A DNA stretch of 64,000 bases from Uranotaenia lowii (Eukaryota > Arthropoda > Insecta > Diptera > Culicidae), in contig NC_073693.1 in assembly GCF_029784155.1 (NCBI RefSeq), positions 184,967,802 to 185,031,801 of the forward strand, in the 5' to 3' direction. Position 1 is the stretch's first letter. Every line of letters begins with the position of its first letter. Below the pieces are notes generated by a model. It saw only the letters and a program-made list of their open reading frames with translations, did no database searches and was not told where the DNA came from. Shown in pieces: positions 25,301-40,300 of the stretch. The position numbers were made by a program, and so were the translations under genes.

Positions 25301-28300
25301 ACCTAGGGTGAGTGACCCTTCTTTGGACCTAGAGCCTACTTTAGTCATAGAATGCCAAAAAATAGTGGGACGCTTTTTGAGAAACCAAAGTTAACCTTCC
25401 TAGGCCGTTCGGGTCAATATGACCCGAAGCGAACTTTAAAATCGTCATAACTCTTTTGAAAAAAATCGGAAAAATATGAAATTTGGAACATATAACAAAA
25501 ACCACGAGATACATAACCTGTAGAAAAAGCAACTTCCGGTGACCACCGGAAATGAAACAACTGGCAAGCCGAAAAAAAAAGTTACACAAAAGCCGTTCGG
25601 GTCAATATGACCCGAGAGTTTGCGCGCCTTCCCCTGATGGTATATGTTAACCGATTTTTCTGATTTTACATTCATTAGTTAGGAAATTTATTCTAGTTTC
25701 TGAATGTATAAAATTTCAGTTGATGTAACTTATCCGAACGTCTGAATTCTGCTCCGAATGGAAAAAAACCCCGAAAATAATGTCTTCTCAGAATTCCCAT
25801 ATCTTCTAATTGCTTTGACGTATTGAAATTATTTAATAAGTTTTGAAATTGTGAAAAATAAATCTTTTTAAACATATAGAAAAATTGATGGTCGTATGGA
25901 ATTTTTGGTCGCTAGCGTGGAATTTCTGAAAAAAAGCTTCTTTTTATAAACTTTTGCTTTGCAGTGTTGTATCTCATTCTTAACTGAACCGATTTCCAAA
26001 ATTCAAATTTTAGTTTTATTTTGATAACATGATAATCATTTTCACTGAATACACTTAGTATCTCAAATATTACTGTTGTTCGTAATACGACAATGAAAAC
26101 AAGATAAAAATCGTGATTTTCGAACGCGTCTGTTATGGTGCGCACATTTCTCATTTTGTTATCGTGATTTCTTAAATCTTTTCATCAAACCTGCCCATTT
26201 TTTATATACCCAATGATAGATTTTAATCTCTACAATCGATTGATATGCTGTTTATGTGGTTTTTCAAAAAATTGTAGCAACGTTTTCCGACTTTACTAAA
26301 AGGTATCGGAATTCGTCCAGATTTTCAAAAGTTTTGTAGCAAGCAAGCACAACCCCCCGGGAGAGCGTAAATCGAACAAAATCCATGGCTCTCCCGGTCA
26401 TGCTCTCAAAATCTGCCTTCCTATAGCAGACTGAAGGAATCGCCCGCATGGTTACGTAGGGTGGTTTGTGCTGATACGTATGAATATTTTTACGTACCCA
26501 ATTCATAGCTTAGTCATTGTCTTCATCATTTTGATTGTTTTTCAGCTTTTCAAAGTTACAGAGACCTAATTCAGAATTTATTTTATCTTTAATGCATAGT
26601 GTGGTTTCAAAACGACACTTTATTTAATTTTTTTCGGAAGCGCGTGGATATTGTTATATAAAAAACAATCACAACCAATATTACAACGATTTAAATCTTT
26701 AAGTTTATAATACTATAAATATCGAGTTTTAATTTACATGTGAAATATAAGACAAAATATTCATAAAAGTAATTTAAATCATAATTTAAACTCTTCGTGG
26801 TGTTATGAGAATTAAAAGAAGCTTTGAATGAATTAGTGATTGCCATATCAATTTAAAAAAAGTCGTGTTTAAAAAGGTTAAGACATTATGTTCCAGAAAA
26901 TTGTCATCGACATCTTTTGTTTCAGTGATATTATTTGAAATAGACATTCTTCATTTACATAAGTGTGATTTTTATGATTTTACTCATGTTTTCTTCAAAA
27001 AGATTCATAATTTTAACTTATTATCAGGATAAAAAAAAAATTTAAAAAAAAAACTCCAAATAAGCTATAAATAATTTATGATTTAAACTTCAGAAATAAT
27101 TTTATGGATTCATAATGATGTGCTTCGAATTGTGAGATCTAAACTAGTTTTTCGGATTTTATTATTTTAATTTTTGAATTTCCAAATATGAATTTTGCAA
27201 TTCAAATTAACATTTTTCTAAGAGTTAAGAATTGGAATTTATAATGAATAAATTAGTAATAGAAAACTAAGACAAAAGAATTGCTTATTCTCAATTTAAA
27301 ATTCATAACTCAACAAAAATCAGAATTAAAATTTAAATTTGATAGTTTCGATTTTAGTATCATAAATATGAAACCTACAATTTTTGAGTACGAGTTTTCA
27401 ATCGTGAGTTTGTTTAAAAAAGAATTGAAAAATGTGTACTTTTTATTCGAAATTCACCATTGGAAGCTTAGTATTGTGAACAATTTTATAATTTCGATTT
27501 AAGAGTTTTGAATTCAGAAAAAATAAATTGTGAACATAGAAAAATGAATCATGAATATTGAATTATTTATTCTAAAATTTTATTCTTCATTCGGATTTGA
27601 AGTTCAGATTTGTAATCTGAAATATAAACAGCAAATCTTATTTTCATACGTATTGTTTTGAAAAAATTCAAAAATTAACATCGAAATCATTCACACTTGT
27701 GTAAAAGTCTTATGTATGTATGTAAATTTTATGTTACAAATAAAAATCAAAGAAGATGCCACCGAAATTATTTTGCCAAATGAGAATTCTAAAAACATTT
27801 CTGAACTAGGTCTCTGTAACTTTGAAAAGCTGAAAAACAATCAAAATGATGAAGACAATGACTAAGCTATGAATTGGGTACGTAAAAATATTCATACGTA
27901 TCAGCACAAACCACCCTACGTAACCATGCGGGCGATTCCTTCAGTCTGCTATGCAGATTATGAGAGCACGACCCGGAGAGCCATGGATTTTGTTCGATTT
28001 ACGCTCTCCCGGGGGGTTGTTCTTGCTTGCTACAAAACTTTTGAAAATCTGGACGAATTCCGATATCTTTTAGTAAAGTCGGAAAACGTTGCTACAATTT
28101 TTTGAAAAACCACATAAACAGCATATCAATCGATTGTAGAGATTAAAATCTATCATTGGGTATATTAAAAATGGGCAGGTTTGATGAAAAGTTTTAAGAA
28201 ATCACGATAACAAAATGAGAAATGTGCGCACCATAACAGACGGGTTCGAAAATCACGATTTTTATCTTGTTTTCATTGTCGTATTACGAATAACAGTAAT

Positions 28301-31300
28301 ATTTGAGATACTAAGTGTATTCAGTGAAAATGATTATCATGTTATCAAAATAAAACTAAAATTTAAATTTTGAAAATCGGTCCAATTATGGATGAGATAC
28401 AGCGCTGCTAAGAAAAAATGTTACCGTCAAACGGGGCATCATGCAACAGCGGGGTTCGATGAAACATTTATATAACACTACATTGAATCAATTTTTAATT
28501 TAATGTTTTGTAATAAAGTTATCTTTTAATGATAACAAAATGATGATGACATAATTTCTCGCATCTCAAGCTAGTTGTCTTAAGTTTTTTATTTTTATGT
28601 AAAATTTGAAAAATCGAGCAATAAATGTACAAATTTTAACATTTTTTGATGCCGAAAAAAACTTTACCCAGTATGACGGATCGGCTTGATAAAATTACCT
28701 ACAAACTATTTACAGGTTTCCCCATGTTATACCAACATTGTTGGTGTAAAAATATTTTTCGAACAATCACCCAATTTTTTTAAATGAATATTTTTTAAAT
28801 TCAGTTAGGTGTCTGGGGTTAAATGCAACAAAATGCAACTCAAAGAAATACCTTGTAAATCTCGTTTCCATGTTCTGAAATATGAATGTTTTGCATCACG
28901 CGTTTGTAAACATTGAAATTTCATTTATCCAAACATTTATTTTTATGATTTCAGCTTGTAGAATTTTTCGTAGTATTATTTAACCCCTAAATGTATGCAG
29001 CAACCTTATTTTCAGAAAAAATGTGAAAATTTGTTTTTACAGACCCAAAAACTACTGCAATTAGTGTTGTCATGCGTAATGGTCTTTAAGGCATCGCAAA
29101 TATATTAAAAACTATGAATTTTCATACGTGTTCATAAGATTTTTCATTAAAAACAAAGTTTGTTGCAAGTTACCCCATTTTCTAAAGAGTGTGAAAATCG
29201 CAAGTTTTTAGAAAATTAAAAATAACTGGAGAAACCAATAATTTTTTTAACTACGCCAATTTGATGCCCCAGCAACCTTAAAACTTTTGATGCATAAAGG
29301 ATACGATTAACTGTGAACATAAGTTTTTTAGAAGCCATTGAAGTTGAAAATTGTTGCATGTTGCCCCAGTTGACGGTACCTCTTTTGAAAAGTGAGAATT
29401 TTTTTTTCCGGTAATTCCAAGATCGCGACCAAAACTTCCATGGGGCCCTAAAATTTTTATATATGTTTAAAAAGATTTATTTTTCACAATTTCAAAACAT
29501 ATAAAAAAAAATTATTGCACCAACCTATACTGCAGATATACGAATTTTAAAATGATGTCTTTTTTCTGTTCAAATCTGCTAAGTCAAATCGATTTATATT
29601 TTATATATTTAAAATCTTGAATAAATTACCTAAACAATGAATCTAAATTCATAAATATCGGTCAAGATATGTGACCAGTGGATCGAAATCAATTTACTAG
29701 TCAAAACAAACGAAAAATAATTTGTTCAAAATTTTGCGAACGGCCTAGGAAGGTTAATGAGGAATAATTACGTGTTTTAACTGTCAAAACCAAAGTTTGA
29801 AGGGAAACGCTATCAATGTGATAAATATGATCCAAACTACCATTTTTTCTTAGAATAAAAAGAAAATCAATGGAAAACCTGGAAAATTTCTAAGGGTCCA
29901 AAACTAGGACACTTTCGTTTATGACGATCCATTTTTAGACCTAACACAACCAAAACCTTGTTCAAACACCAACCAATCAATTAAAGTGTGAATTTTCAAT
30001 TGGGATATAATTTATAACCTATATTGAACATTTCTAACTTTTTTTTACCATCCTGACTCAAATCATCTACAACTGAGTAGGGTAAATGTACCCGAACTTG
30101 GCCCCTAAGGCATGGTTGACTAGATTTCCCATGATTTTAGTCTTCTTGTAATATGTACCTTCAAAAGTCCTTCGATAAATATGATTGCTTACTACATAGC
30201 AAATTTTTTTTGCTGGTTTTTGTCCCGCTGACTTTCCAGCAAAATTTCCAGCAATTTAAATTGCTGAAAAAAACAGCAAACGTTAATGCTGGTTTCCAGC
30301 AATTCAAATTGCTGGAAAATCAGCAATCCAGATTGCTGGAAGCCAGCAATTTCTTTCAAAACAACCGGCTGTATTTAGTACCAAATTTATATTTCAATTC
30401 TAAATTAAATATTGATTACTGCCTGTGCATATAATGAGAAATGAAAAAGAATTTGTTTCTTTCATTTTTAAGTTATGTTTGCATTTATTTCCAAGAACTT
30501 ATTTTTTAATTTTCCAACACCGGCCCTGGAGTGGCAGCTTTGTGCCACAGTGTTGATCATTCGCCACCTGAGAAAAGAGTTCTGATTAGTATCTTTTATG
30601 AAATCTGTCCAATAAAAACTCACCCTTGACTTATGTCTGGTTGCTAGAATATAGAGAAAAATAAAAATAATTATATTAATCTAACCAAAATTCGTAAAAT
30701 AGAGTATCACCTTGCTTCAGCGTACGAAAACAAACAAACTTCAATGTGACAACTCGATTGCTGATTTTCCAGCAAACTAGCTCAATTGCTGGAAAGTCCA
30801 GGAATTTGAAAACCGATTGCTGATTTTTCAGCAAAAATTACAAGAACACAACCGAATGCTGAAAAACCCAGCAATTCGAAAACCGGTTGCTGATTCTCAG
30901 CATACATTTGGATTGCTGAACGTTTCCAGCATTTTTTTTTTTGCTGGAAACCGAGGCAAAAATTTACTGTGTAGCCTGAAATGCAGTAAAAATATTCCCT
31001 TGCTTCAAAGCTGTGGATAATTTGAGATAAATCTGATCAAACTATTGATTGAAAACTATTGAAAACGCAAAAAAAAAGTTTCAAACTATTGTGCTGTTGA
31101 TGTAGCTGTCTATGAGTGAAAATATTTGAGATATTATAACATAAATTATACTACTTACTTACTTAATGATCCCGCGCCGATCCTCCGGTGCATAGGGCCG
31201 TGGTAAAAGACCTCCACTGTTGACGATCCGGAGCCAGCGTCTTCACCTGGTCCCAGTCAAGATTCTCGTCGACAGTTCGGATTTCAGCGGCTAGGCTTCG

Positions 31301-34300
31301 CCGCCACGAGTTTCTGGGCCTGCCTCTTCTTCGATGACCTTCTGGATTCCAGTCAAGCGCCTCTCTGCAAATCTCGTTTTCATCTTTTCGCAGCGTGTGC
31401 CCAATCCATCTCCACTTACGTTCCCGAATCTCGATTTCTAGCGCCCTTTGATGACACCGGCGATGTAGTTCCACATTCGAGATCCAGTTGCCAGGCCACC
31501 AAGCGCGGATGATATTCCGCAGGCAGCGGTTTACAAATACTTGCAGTTTTCGCGTCGTCACCGCATAAATTTAAGTGTTTTATAATCGCTAAAAGCTTTT
31601 ATGCACGTTCATGATAACATTCGATTTAAAATTACATTTTTAATTAGTTTGTTGATTTTTTTTTCGAAAAAAAAAAATTTAAAGTTCTCGGTCCGATAAA
31701 GGGGTACCCTTTCAGTACCGAACAGGAACAGTAGGTTCAAAGCTGGAAATTTTGATCATCCATATCTTTGTACATTTTTCAATAACTGCGAATCCTATTT
31801 TCACATTGTAACTTGCAGATAAGATCAATAACTACAAATGGATTTCCTGAAAAGTACATAACTCCCGTCCAATTATGAGGAAAACGTGGATTTATAAAAA
31901 ATCACTGCTTGAAGGGTCCGAAGCAGGGCAACTCACACTACATATTTTTATATTTGCACTACAACTCATTCAGTAACGTAGATTAGATAATATGTACATA
32001 CATTGAAGCCCTAAAATAATAGTTTCTGTATTTTCCGAATGATTGCATCTAACACTTTCGTGATTGTTTTAAATTTTACGCTTTTTATTCACTCGAAGAA
32101 CGTTGATCATGTTATACTCATTTTACATTTTTCAAATGACATTTGAAAGCTAAATTTACATTTGTTATTTTCTAGCATGCCGGCAACAAGAGTTCACTTG
32201 CGGCGATGGCCAGTGTATTCCAAAATACTTAGTCTGTAACAGACATCCCGATTGCCGGGATCAATCGGACGAACGAAACTGTAAGTACTGTTGAGGAAGT
32301 ACCGTTTTATTTACTTTAGAATAAACCAATCCGTTTTTTTCTTCTCCTTAGGTACCTGTTCAAGGGCTGAATTCCGCTGTAAAACGGGTGAATGCATTCC
32401 CGAGTCTCGTCGCTGTGATCTTCGGGTAGATTGCGCCGATGGTTCAGATGAACATGGCTGCAGTAAGTATGAATTCAATAGAAGTGGTTCACATTGGATA
32501 CCATGTTACATACTTTATGGTTTCATTATGATTTGTATGTTTTTTTTTGGTTCCTTTTCATTGATCTTCATTTCGCGGTGACCATCATCTTATCATTTCG
32601 TCATTGGTTTTTCGGGTAACTCCATTGCACGATCGCAGTACCTCAATGTAGGGATCATGAGTGGACCTGTAAGGACGGCCAGTGTATTGATTCGCGTCAA
32701 CGATGTGATAGACGATACGATTGTACCGATAGAAGTGACGAAGTAAACTGCCGTAAGTGTGTCTGCTTAGTGAAAAAACTATTATTTTCAGCTATTTTTT
32801 TAATGTAAACAATGATCCAATGTTGAAACAGTGAGTTTCAAAGTTAGCTGGGGGTAGGTGTCTACATTAATGTCAAACAACGTGCGCTCCGGAAACTCTA
32901 GAAAACTTTTTTGCAACGGTAGATTTTACCTTTGAAAAAAAACGGTCTAAAATCGTAGTTTAAAGAATAGCACACCTTGCGAATTAGCCAGTTTTGAGCT
33001 GCTAAAGTTTTGTTTTTTTTTTTCGAGGAACTTAATCATGGTGACCTGAATCTTGCAACATTAGACTGAGTCGATTTGAGGTCATTTTCGAATTTCTCAA
33101 ACCCTGGGGTCTTAAAAGTTTCGTTTTGTCCTAAAACTCTTCCATGATTTTTTGCCGAATTTTTAAGTAACGTTTACATGAGTAAATTTTGACTTTTAGG
33201 TTTGTATGGGAAAATTTAAAATTTTGTACTGAAAAACGAACATGGTTTTTCTTTTTACTCTGGTACCAAGCCGTTCAACCCTTTATGTGCCAATTTATAA
33301 ATTTCTTAAAGGAAATTTTCCGCTTAACATTGCCGAAGACCGTAACTTATTATCTCTCCAGACAACGAAGTTATAACCAATTTAATGAAGGTATGTCTTT
33401 TGGCATTGAAGGCAATTCAAATAAACCCGCAACACTGCTGGGTACAAACGAGAGATTGCTTAACTGATTTGCTCGTAGATGTTTTCTTTCAAATTTTATC
33501 ATACTAGTTTCTTCGGAGCGGTTGTTGTTTACATTAGGAGCCATCTTTTGATAGTTTTAATAAACAAAAATAACTATGCTTGAAGGGCTGGCATTCAATT
33601 GATTGTAAGCGCATCAACATTTCACATAGAGCTGGAACAGCAAAACAACGAACCCCACACTCAGTATTAAAAACACCTATATTAGAATTAGAAATTCATA
33701 AATAGGATATTAAAATGAAGATAGAAGATTCTTTTAGCATTTTGTTAAACGAAATTTGAGAACCAAATCATAAGGTCTTAAGAAAAGTTGCTTCAACTGA
33801 ACGCCTTTTGCTGAAACATATTCCCTCGGGTAACCATAAATACATGCAATAATTCAAATATCGAATACCTATAATGTATCTTTTTATTATTAGAAACTCA
33901 AATCTTTTTTTCGATCTAAACTCTGGCATTTGTTTCCGGCCAGCTTGTTGGGCGATAATGTATTCATGGCGTTTTTCGAACAAAAAGACTTATGAAATTT
34001 AGTGCACTTTTTTCAAATTAATCTTGATTCCAAAATTTGTATAAACAGAATTGCACCTATAATTATAATTTATTTTGTTCCAAATATCTAAGCAAATTTA
34101 AAAGAGAAGCAAGTAATTTGGCGATAAATCAGTCTGAACGCGAAAATCACCGAATATAAACATAAACGCAACAAATTTGATCGATTTTATTAGTTGGAAG
34201 GATCGTGTATCTGAACCGATACTGTCATGTGATTTGAAATTTGAAGAAATTGAAGCTTTTAAACTCCAGCCGATGAAAGTCCCTAATTGGCCTTGCCAAC

Positions 34301-37300
34301 GCCAAAGTGTTAAAAGATGTGTTAAAATGGTGTCTGAAGCAGCAGAGGAAGTTTTTTCATTCAAAAAACGCCATGAATACATTATTGCCCAAAAAGCTGG
34401 CCGAAAACAAATGCCAGAGTTTCGATCAAAAAAGATTTGAGTTTCTGATAATAAAAAAACCCCTATAGGTATTCGTTTTTAATTTAAATACATGAAATAT
34501 CTGATTTTTGAATTATTTATAATGAGAAATATATTTATGTTTTTATGCTTACCCGAGGGAATATGTTTCAGCAAAAGGCGTTCAGTTGAAGCAACTTTTC
34601 TTAAGACCTCATGATTTGGTTCTCAAATTTTGTTTAACAAAATGCTAAAAGAATCTTTTATCTTCATTTTAATATCCTATTTATGAATATCGGTCAAGAA
34701 AAGGCCGAGCGAAAACGATTCTAATATAGGTGTTTTTAATACTGAGTATGGGGTTCGTTGTTTTGCTGTTCCAGCTCTATGTGAAATGTTGATGCGCTTA
34801 CAATCAATTGAATGCCAGCCCTTCAAGCATAGTTATTTTTGTTTATTAAAACTATCAAAAGATGGCTCCTAATGTAAACAACAACCGCTCCGAAGAAACT
34901 AGTATGATAAAATTTGAAAGAAAACATCTACGAGCAAATCAGTTAAGCAATCTCTCGTTTGTACCCAGCAGTGTTGCGGGTTTATTTGAATTGCCTTCAA
35001 TGCCAAAAGACATACCTTCATTAAATTGGTTATAACTTCGTTGTCTGGAGAGATAATAAGTTACGGTCTTCGGCAATGTTGTTAAGCGGAAAATTTCCTT
35101 TAAGAAATATATAAATTGGCACATAAATAAAGGGTTGAACGGCTTGGTACCAGAGTAAAAAGAAAAACCATGTTCGTTTTTCAGTACAAAATTTTAAATT
35201 TTCCCATACAAACCTAAAAGTCAAAATTTACTCATGTAAACGTTACTTAAAAATTCGGCAAAAAATCATGGAAGAGTTTTAGGACAAAACGAAACTTTTA
35301 AGACCCCAGGGTTTGAGAAATTCGAAAATGACCTCAAATCGACTCAGTCTATTGAAACATTGATACGTGAACTTCTCAATTAACAGGGTAACAAAAAAAA
35401 GCAAATCGTATTGGGCGTGAACTTTGCAAAATTTTACCAGATACTATACTTGAAATCAGTTGCAGCAAGTAAATAGTCTTAGGATTTCAATTTTTAAAAT
35501 TCTTGACTGGCACAACGTTCGAAGGATGCAAAAGAGTAACTTGATTTTTCCTTGCCCAAATATTCCCAAAAAACTAGAGCCAGAACGGTGTAATCGTAAC
35601 ATGTTCCGATGTGAGAATGGTCCATGCATTCCGCGTGCCCTCAGGTGTAACGGAAGAGTTGACTGCCCATACGATACAAGCGATGAACTCGATTGTATCG
35701 ATTGTAAGTTTTGTTCATTGCAGTGACTAGGAGTGCTTATTTGAGATTAACGAAAAATTTGATGCGATAAAATATAACTGAGGTAACATTCATACTGATA
35801 GCCAAATTTACGAATGCACAGTTAACCGTATTAATTGAGGAAAAAGTAAACTTTTAATTTTTTTTTCAGTAACAGCATTAATGAACGAATTGGGGTGAAT
35901 CATATAACAAATGTGCTTGAATCATACTAGAAAATTTGAACTAAGTTAACTTTAGAACAAACGATCAAGTCAAACATAAGCACACAATTATGAAATATAC
36001 ACCTTTCACGGAATGATTAAAACTTTAATTTTGGAATTATTTTGGATTTCAGTTGGTTTAACTAAAGCAAACATAATACATTTTACCTTTATAACGTTGT
36101 ATCTAAAACATATTTTCTCGTGTCCACAGATCCAACATCGTCAGAGGACAGCACTAGGCTTAACTTGAGGACTTATCCCGATGAGCAAATCATAAAAGAA
36201 AGTAAGTATCGTCAACAGATTGTAAATGAACAGATTAAGCTTTACTTAACTATATCACGGTGACAGCCTACGGATGCTGTATCGATTAACCGTAACTAGT
36301 AAAATTCTAATAATTTTATTCCTCCCAATTTACCAACAAACACTAACAAACGAAACCTTTAAATGCAGAACAAATTATTGAGGGTAAGTGAACACGATTT
36401 TGGTACAAACATGTTGCGTTCTTCTAACTGACGCAGCTGGGTTGCATGAAATGCGGGATCAAAATTTTAATAGAAGAATTCGATGTCCCTCTTATATCAT
36501 CCGATGGGAGTACAAAAATCAAAATTTTCATTCAAATTGGTATGCTTTGTTTTAATTTGTGAAATTTTGCACTCTATGTCCTTTCCAGCAAACTGTTCTC
36601 AAATTTCATGTTCATAAAATCGCGATTATTTTCAGTTAATTTTTATTATTTTTTAAAATACACCTCAAAATTTTCCAACATGTTAGTTTTGTTGAATGCC
36701 TGAAGACAAAATTTAAGTAATCAACTTTTAAATACTAGGATTTTTTTTAGTTTTCATATTGTAAACGCCATGCGAAAACAAAATTAAAAATGTTTTTAAA
36801 TCATTCAAAGAAGATGGTACTTGCATAACTTTTGTCGATTTTTTGGAACGACTGTAATTCTTCTGAGTAAATTTCATATCAAATAAAAAATTAACACCGT
36901 ATAATATTATTCAGTATATTCAAAAGAAGGTTTGAAGAACTTCTTAGAATCAATCAACGAATAAAGTAAACTCAATCACAGAAGTTTAAAAAAATGAAAA
37001 AATGACAAAAATGACAAAAATGACAAAAATGACAAAAATGACAAAAATGACAAAAATGACAAAAATGACAAAAATGACAAAAATGACAAAAATGACAAAA
37101 ATGACAAAAATGACAAAAATGACAAAAATGACAAAAATGACAAAAATGACAAAAATGACAAAAATGACAAAAATGACAAAAATGACAAAAATGACAAAAA
37201 TGACAAAAATGACAGAAATGACAAAAATGACAAAAATGACAAAAATGACAAAAATGACAAAAATGACAAAAATGACAAAAATGACAAAAATGACAAAAAT

Positions 37301-40300
37301 GACAAAAATGACAAAAATGACAAAAATGACAAAAATGACAAAAATGACAAAAATGACAAAAATGACAAAAATGACAAAAATGACAAAAATGACAAAAATG
37401 ACAAAAATGACAAAAATGACAAAAATTACAAAAATTACAAAAATTACAAAAATTACAAAAAATCACAAAAAATCACAAAAATGACAAAATTGACAAAAAT
37501 GACAAAAATGAAAAAAATTGACAAAAATGACAAAAACGACAAAAATTACAAAAATTACAAAAATTACAAAAATTACAAAAATTACAAAAATTACAAAAAT
37601 TACAAAAATTACAAAAATTACAAAAATTACAAAAATTACAAAAATTACAAAAATTACAAAAATTACAAAAATTACAAAAATTACAAAAATTACAAAAATT
37701 ACAAAAATTACAAAAATTACAAAAATTACAAAAATTACAAAAATTACAAAAGTTACAAAAATTACAAAAATGACAAAAATGACAAAAATGACAAAAATGA
37801 CAAAAATGACAAAAATGACAAAAATGACAAAAATGACAAACATGTCAAACATGACAAAAATGACAAAAATGACAAAAATGACAAAAATGACAAAAATGAC
37901 AAAAATGACAAAAATGACAAAAATGACAAAAATGACAAAAATGACAAAAATGACAAAAATGACAAAAATGACAAAAATGACAAAAATGACAAAAATGACA
38001 AAAATGACAAAAATGACAAAAATGACAAAAATGACAAAAATGACAAAAATGACAAAAATGACAAAAATGACAAAAATGACAAAAATGACAAAAATGACAA
38101 AAATGACAAAAATGACAAAAATGACAAAAATGACAAAAATGACAAAAATGACAAAAATGACAAAAATGACAAAAATGACAAAAATGACAAAAATGACAAA
38201 AATGACAAAAATGACAAAAATGACAAAAATGACAAAAATGACAAAAATGACAAAAATGACAAAAATGACAAAAATGACAAAAATGACAAAAATGACAAAA
38301 ATGACAAAAATGACAAAAATGACAAAAATGACAAAAATGACAAAAATGACAAAAATGACAAAAATGACAAAAATGACAAAAATGACAAAAATGACAAAAA
38401 TGACAAAAATAACAAAAATGACAAAAATGACAAAAATGACAAAAATGACAAAAATGACAAAAATGACAAAAATGACAAAAATGACAAAAATGACAAAAAT
38501 GACAAAAATGACAAAAATGACAAAAATGACAAAAATGACAAAAATGACAAAAATGACAAAAATGACAAAAATGACAAAAATGACAAAAATGACAGAAATG
38601 ACAAAAATGACAAAAATGACAAAAATGACAAAAATGACAAAAATGACAAAAATGACAAAAATGACAAAAATGACAAAAATGACAAAAATGACAAAAATGA
38701 CAAAAATGACAAAAATGACAAAAATGACAAAAATGACAAAAATGACAAAAATGACAAAAATGACAAAAATGACAAAAATGACAAAAATGACAAAAATGAC
38801 AAAAATGACAAAAATGACAAAAATGACAAAAATGACAAAAATGACAAAAATGACAAAAATGACAAAAATGACAAAAATGACAAAAATGACAAAAATGACA
38901 AAAATGACAAAAATGACAAAAATGACAAAAATGACAAAAATGACAGAAATGACAAAAATGACAAAAATGACAAAAATGACAAAAATGACAAAAATGACAA
39001 AAATGACAAAAATGACAAAAATGACAAAAATGACAAAAATGACAAAAATGACAAAAATGACAAAAATGACAAAAATGACAAAAATTACAAAAATTACAAA
39101 AATTACAAAAAATCACAAAAAATCACAAAAATGACAAAATTGACAAAAATGACAAAAATGAAAAAAATTGACAAAAATGACAAAAACGACAAAAATTACA
39201 AAAATTACAAAAATTACAAAAATTACAAAAATTACAAAAATTACAAAAATTACAAAAATTACAAAAATTACAAAAATTACAAAAATTACAAAAATTACAA
39301 AAATTACAAAAATTACAAAAATTACAAAAATTACAAAAATTACAAAAATTACAAAAAATACAAAAATTACAAAAGTTACAAAAATTACAAAAATGACAAA
39401 AATGACAAAAATGACAAAAATGACAAAAATTACAAAAATGACAAAAATGACAAAAATGACAAACATGACAAACATGACAAACATGACAAAAATGACAAAA
39501 ATGACAAAAATGACAAAAATGACAAAAATGACAAAAATGACAAAAATGACAAAAATGACAAAAATGACAAAAATGACAAAAATGACAAAAATGACAAAAA
39601 TGACAAAAATGACAAAAATGACAAAAATGACAAAAATGACAAAAATGACAAAAATGACAAAAATGACAAAAATGACAAAAATGACAAAAATTACAAAAAT
39701 TACAAAAATGACAAAAATGACAAAAATGACAAAAATGACAAAAATGACAAAAATGACAAAAATGACAAAAATGACAAAAATGACAAAAATGACAAAAATG
39801 ACAAAAATGACAAAAATGACAAAAATGACAAAAATGACAAAAATGACAAAAATGACAAAAATGACAAAAATGACAAAAATGACAAAAATGACAAAAATGA
39901 CAAAAATGACAAAAATGACAAAAATGACAAAAATGACAAAAATGACAAAAATGACAAAAATGACAAAAATGACAAAAATGACAAAAATGACAAAAATGAC
40001 AAAAATGACAAAAATGACAAAAATGACAAAAATGACAAAAATGACAAAAATGACAAAAATGACAAAAATGACAAAAATGACAAAAATGACAAAAATGACA
40101 AAAATGACAAAAATGACAAAAATGACAAAAATGACAAAAATGACAAAAATGACAAAAATGACAAAAATGACAAAAATGACAAAAATGACAAAAATGACAA
40201 AAATGACAAAAATGACAAAAATGACAAAAATGACAAAAATGACAAAAATGACAAAAATGACAAAAATGACAAAAATGACAAAAATGACAAAAATGACAAA

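Noticed and set aside
26264..28105. The paired 78-80 codon frames in the palindrome as host genes
   Set aside because: They are the two arms of one transposon-like palindrome with no known domain. Reported as part of the element instead.
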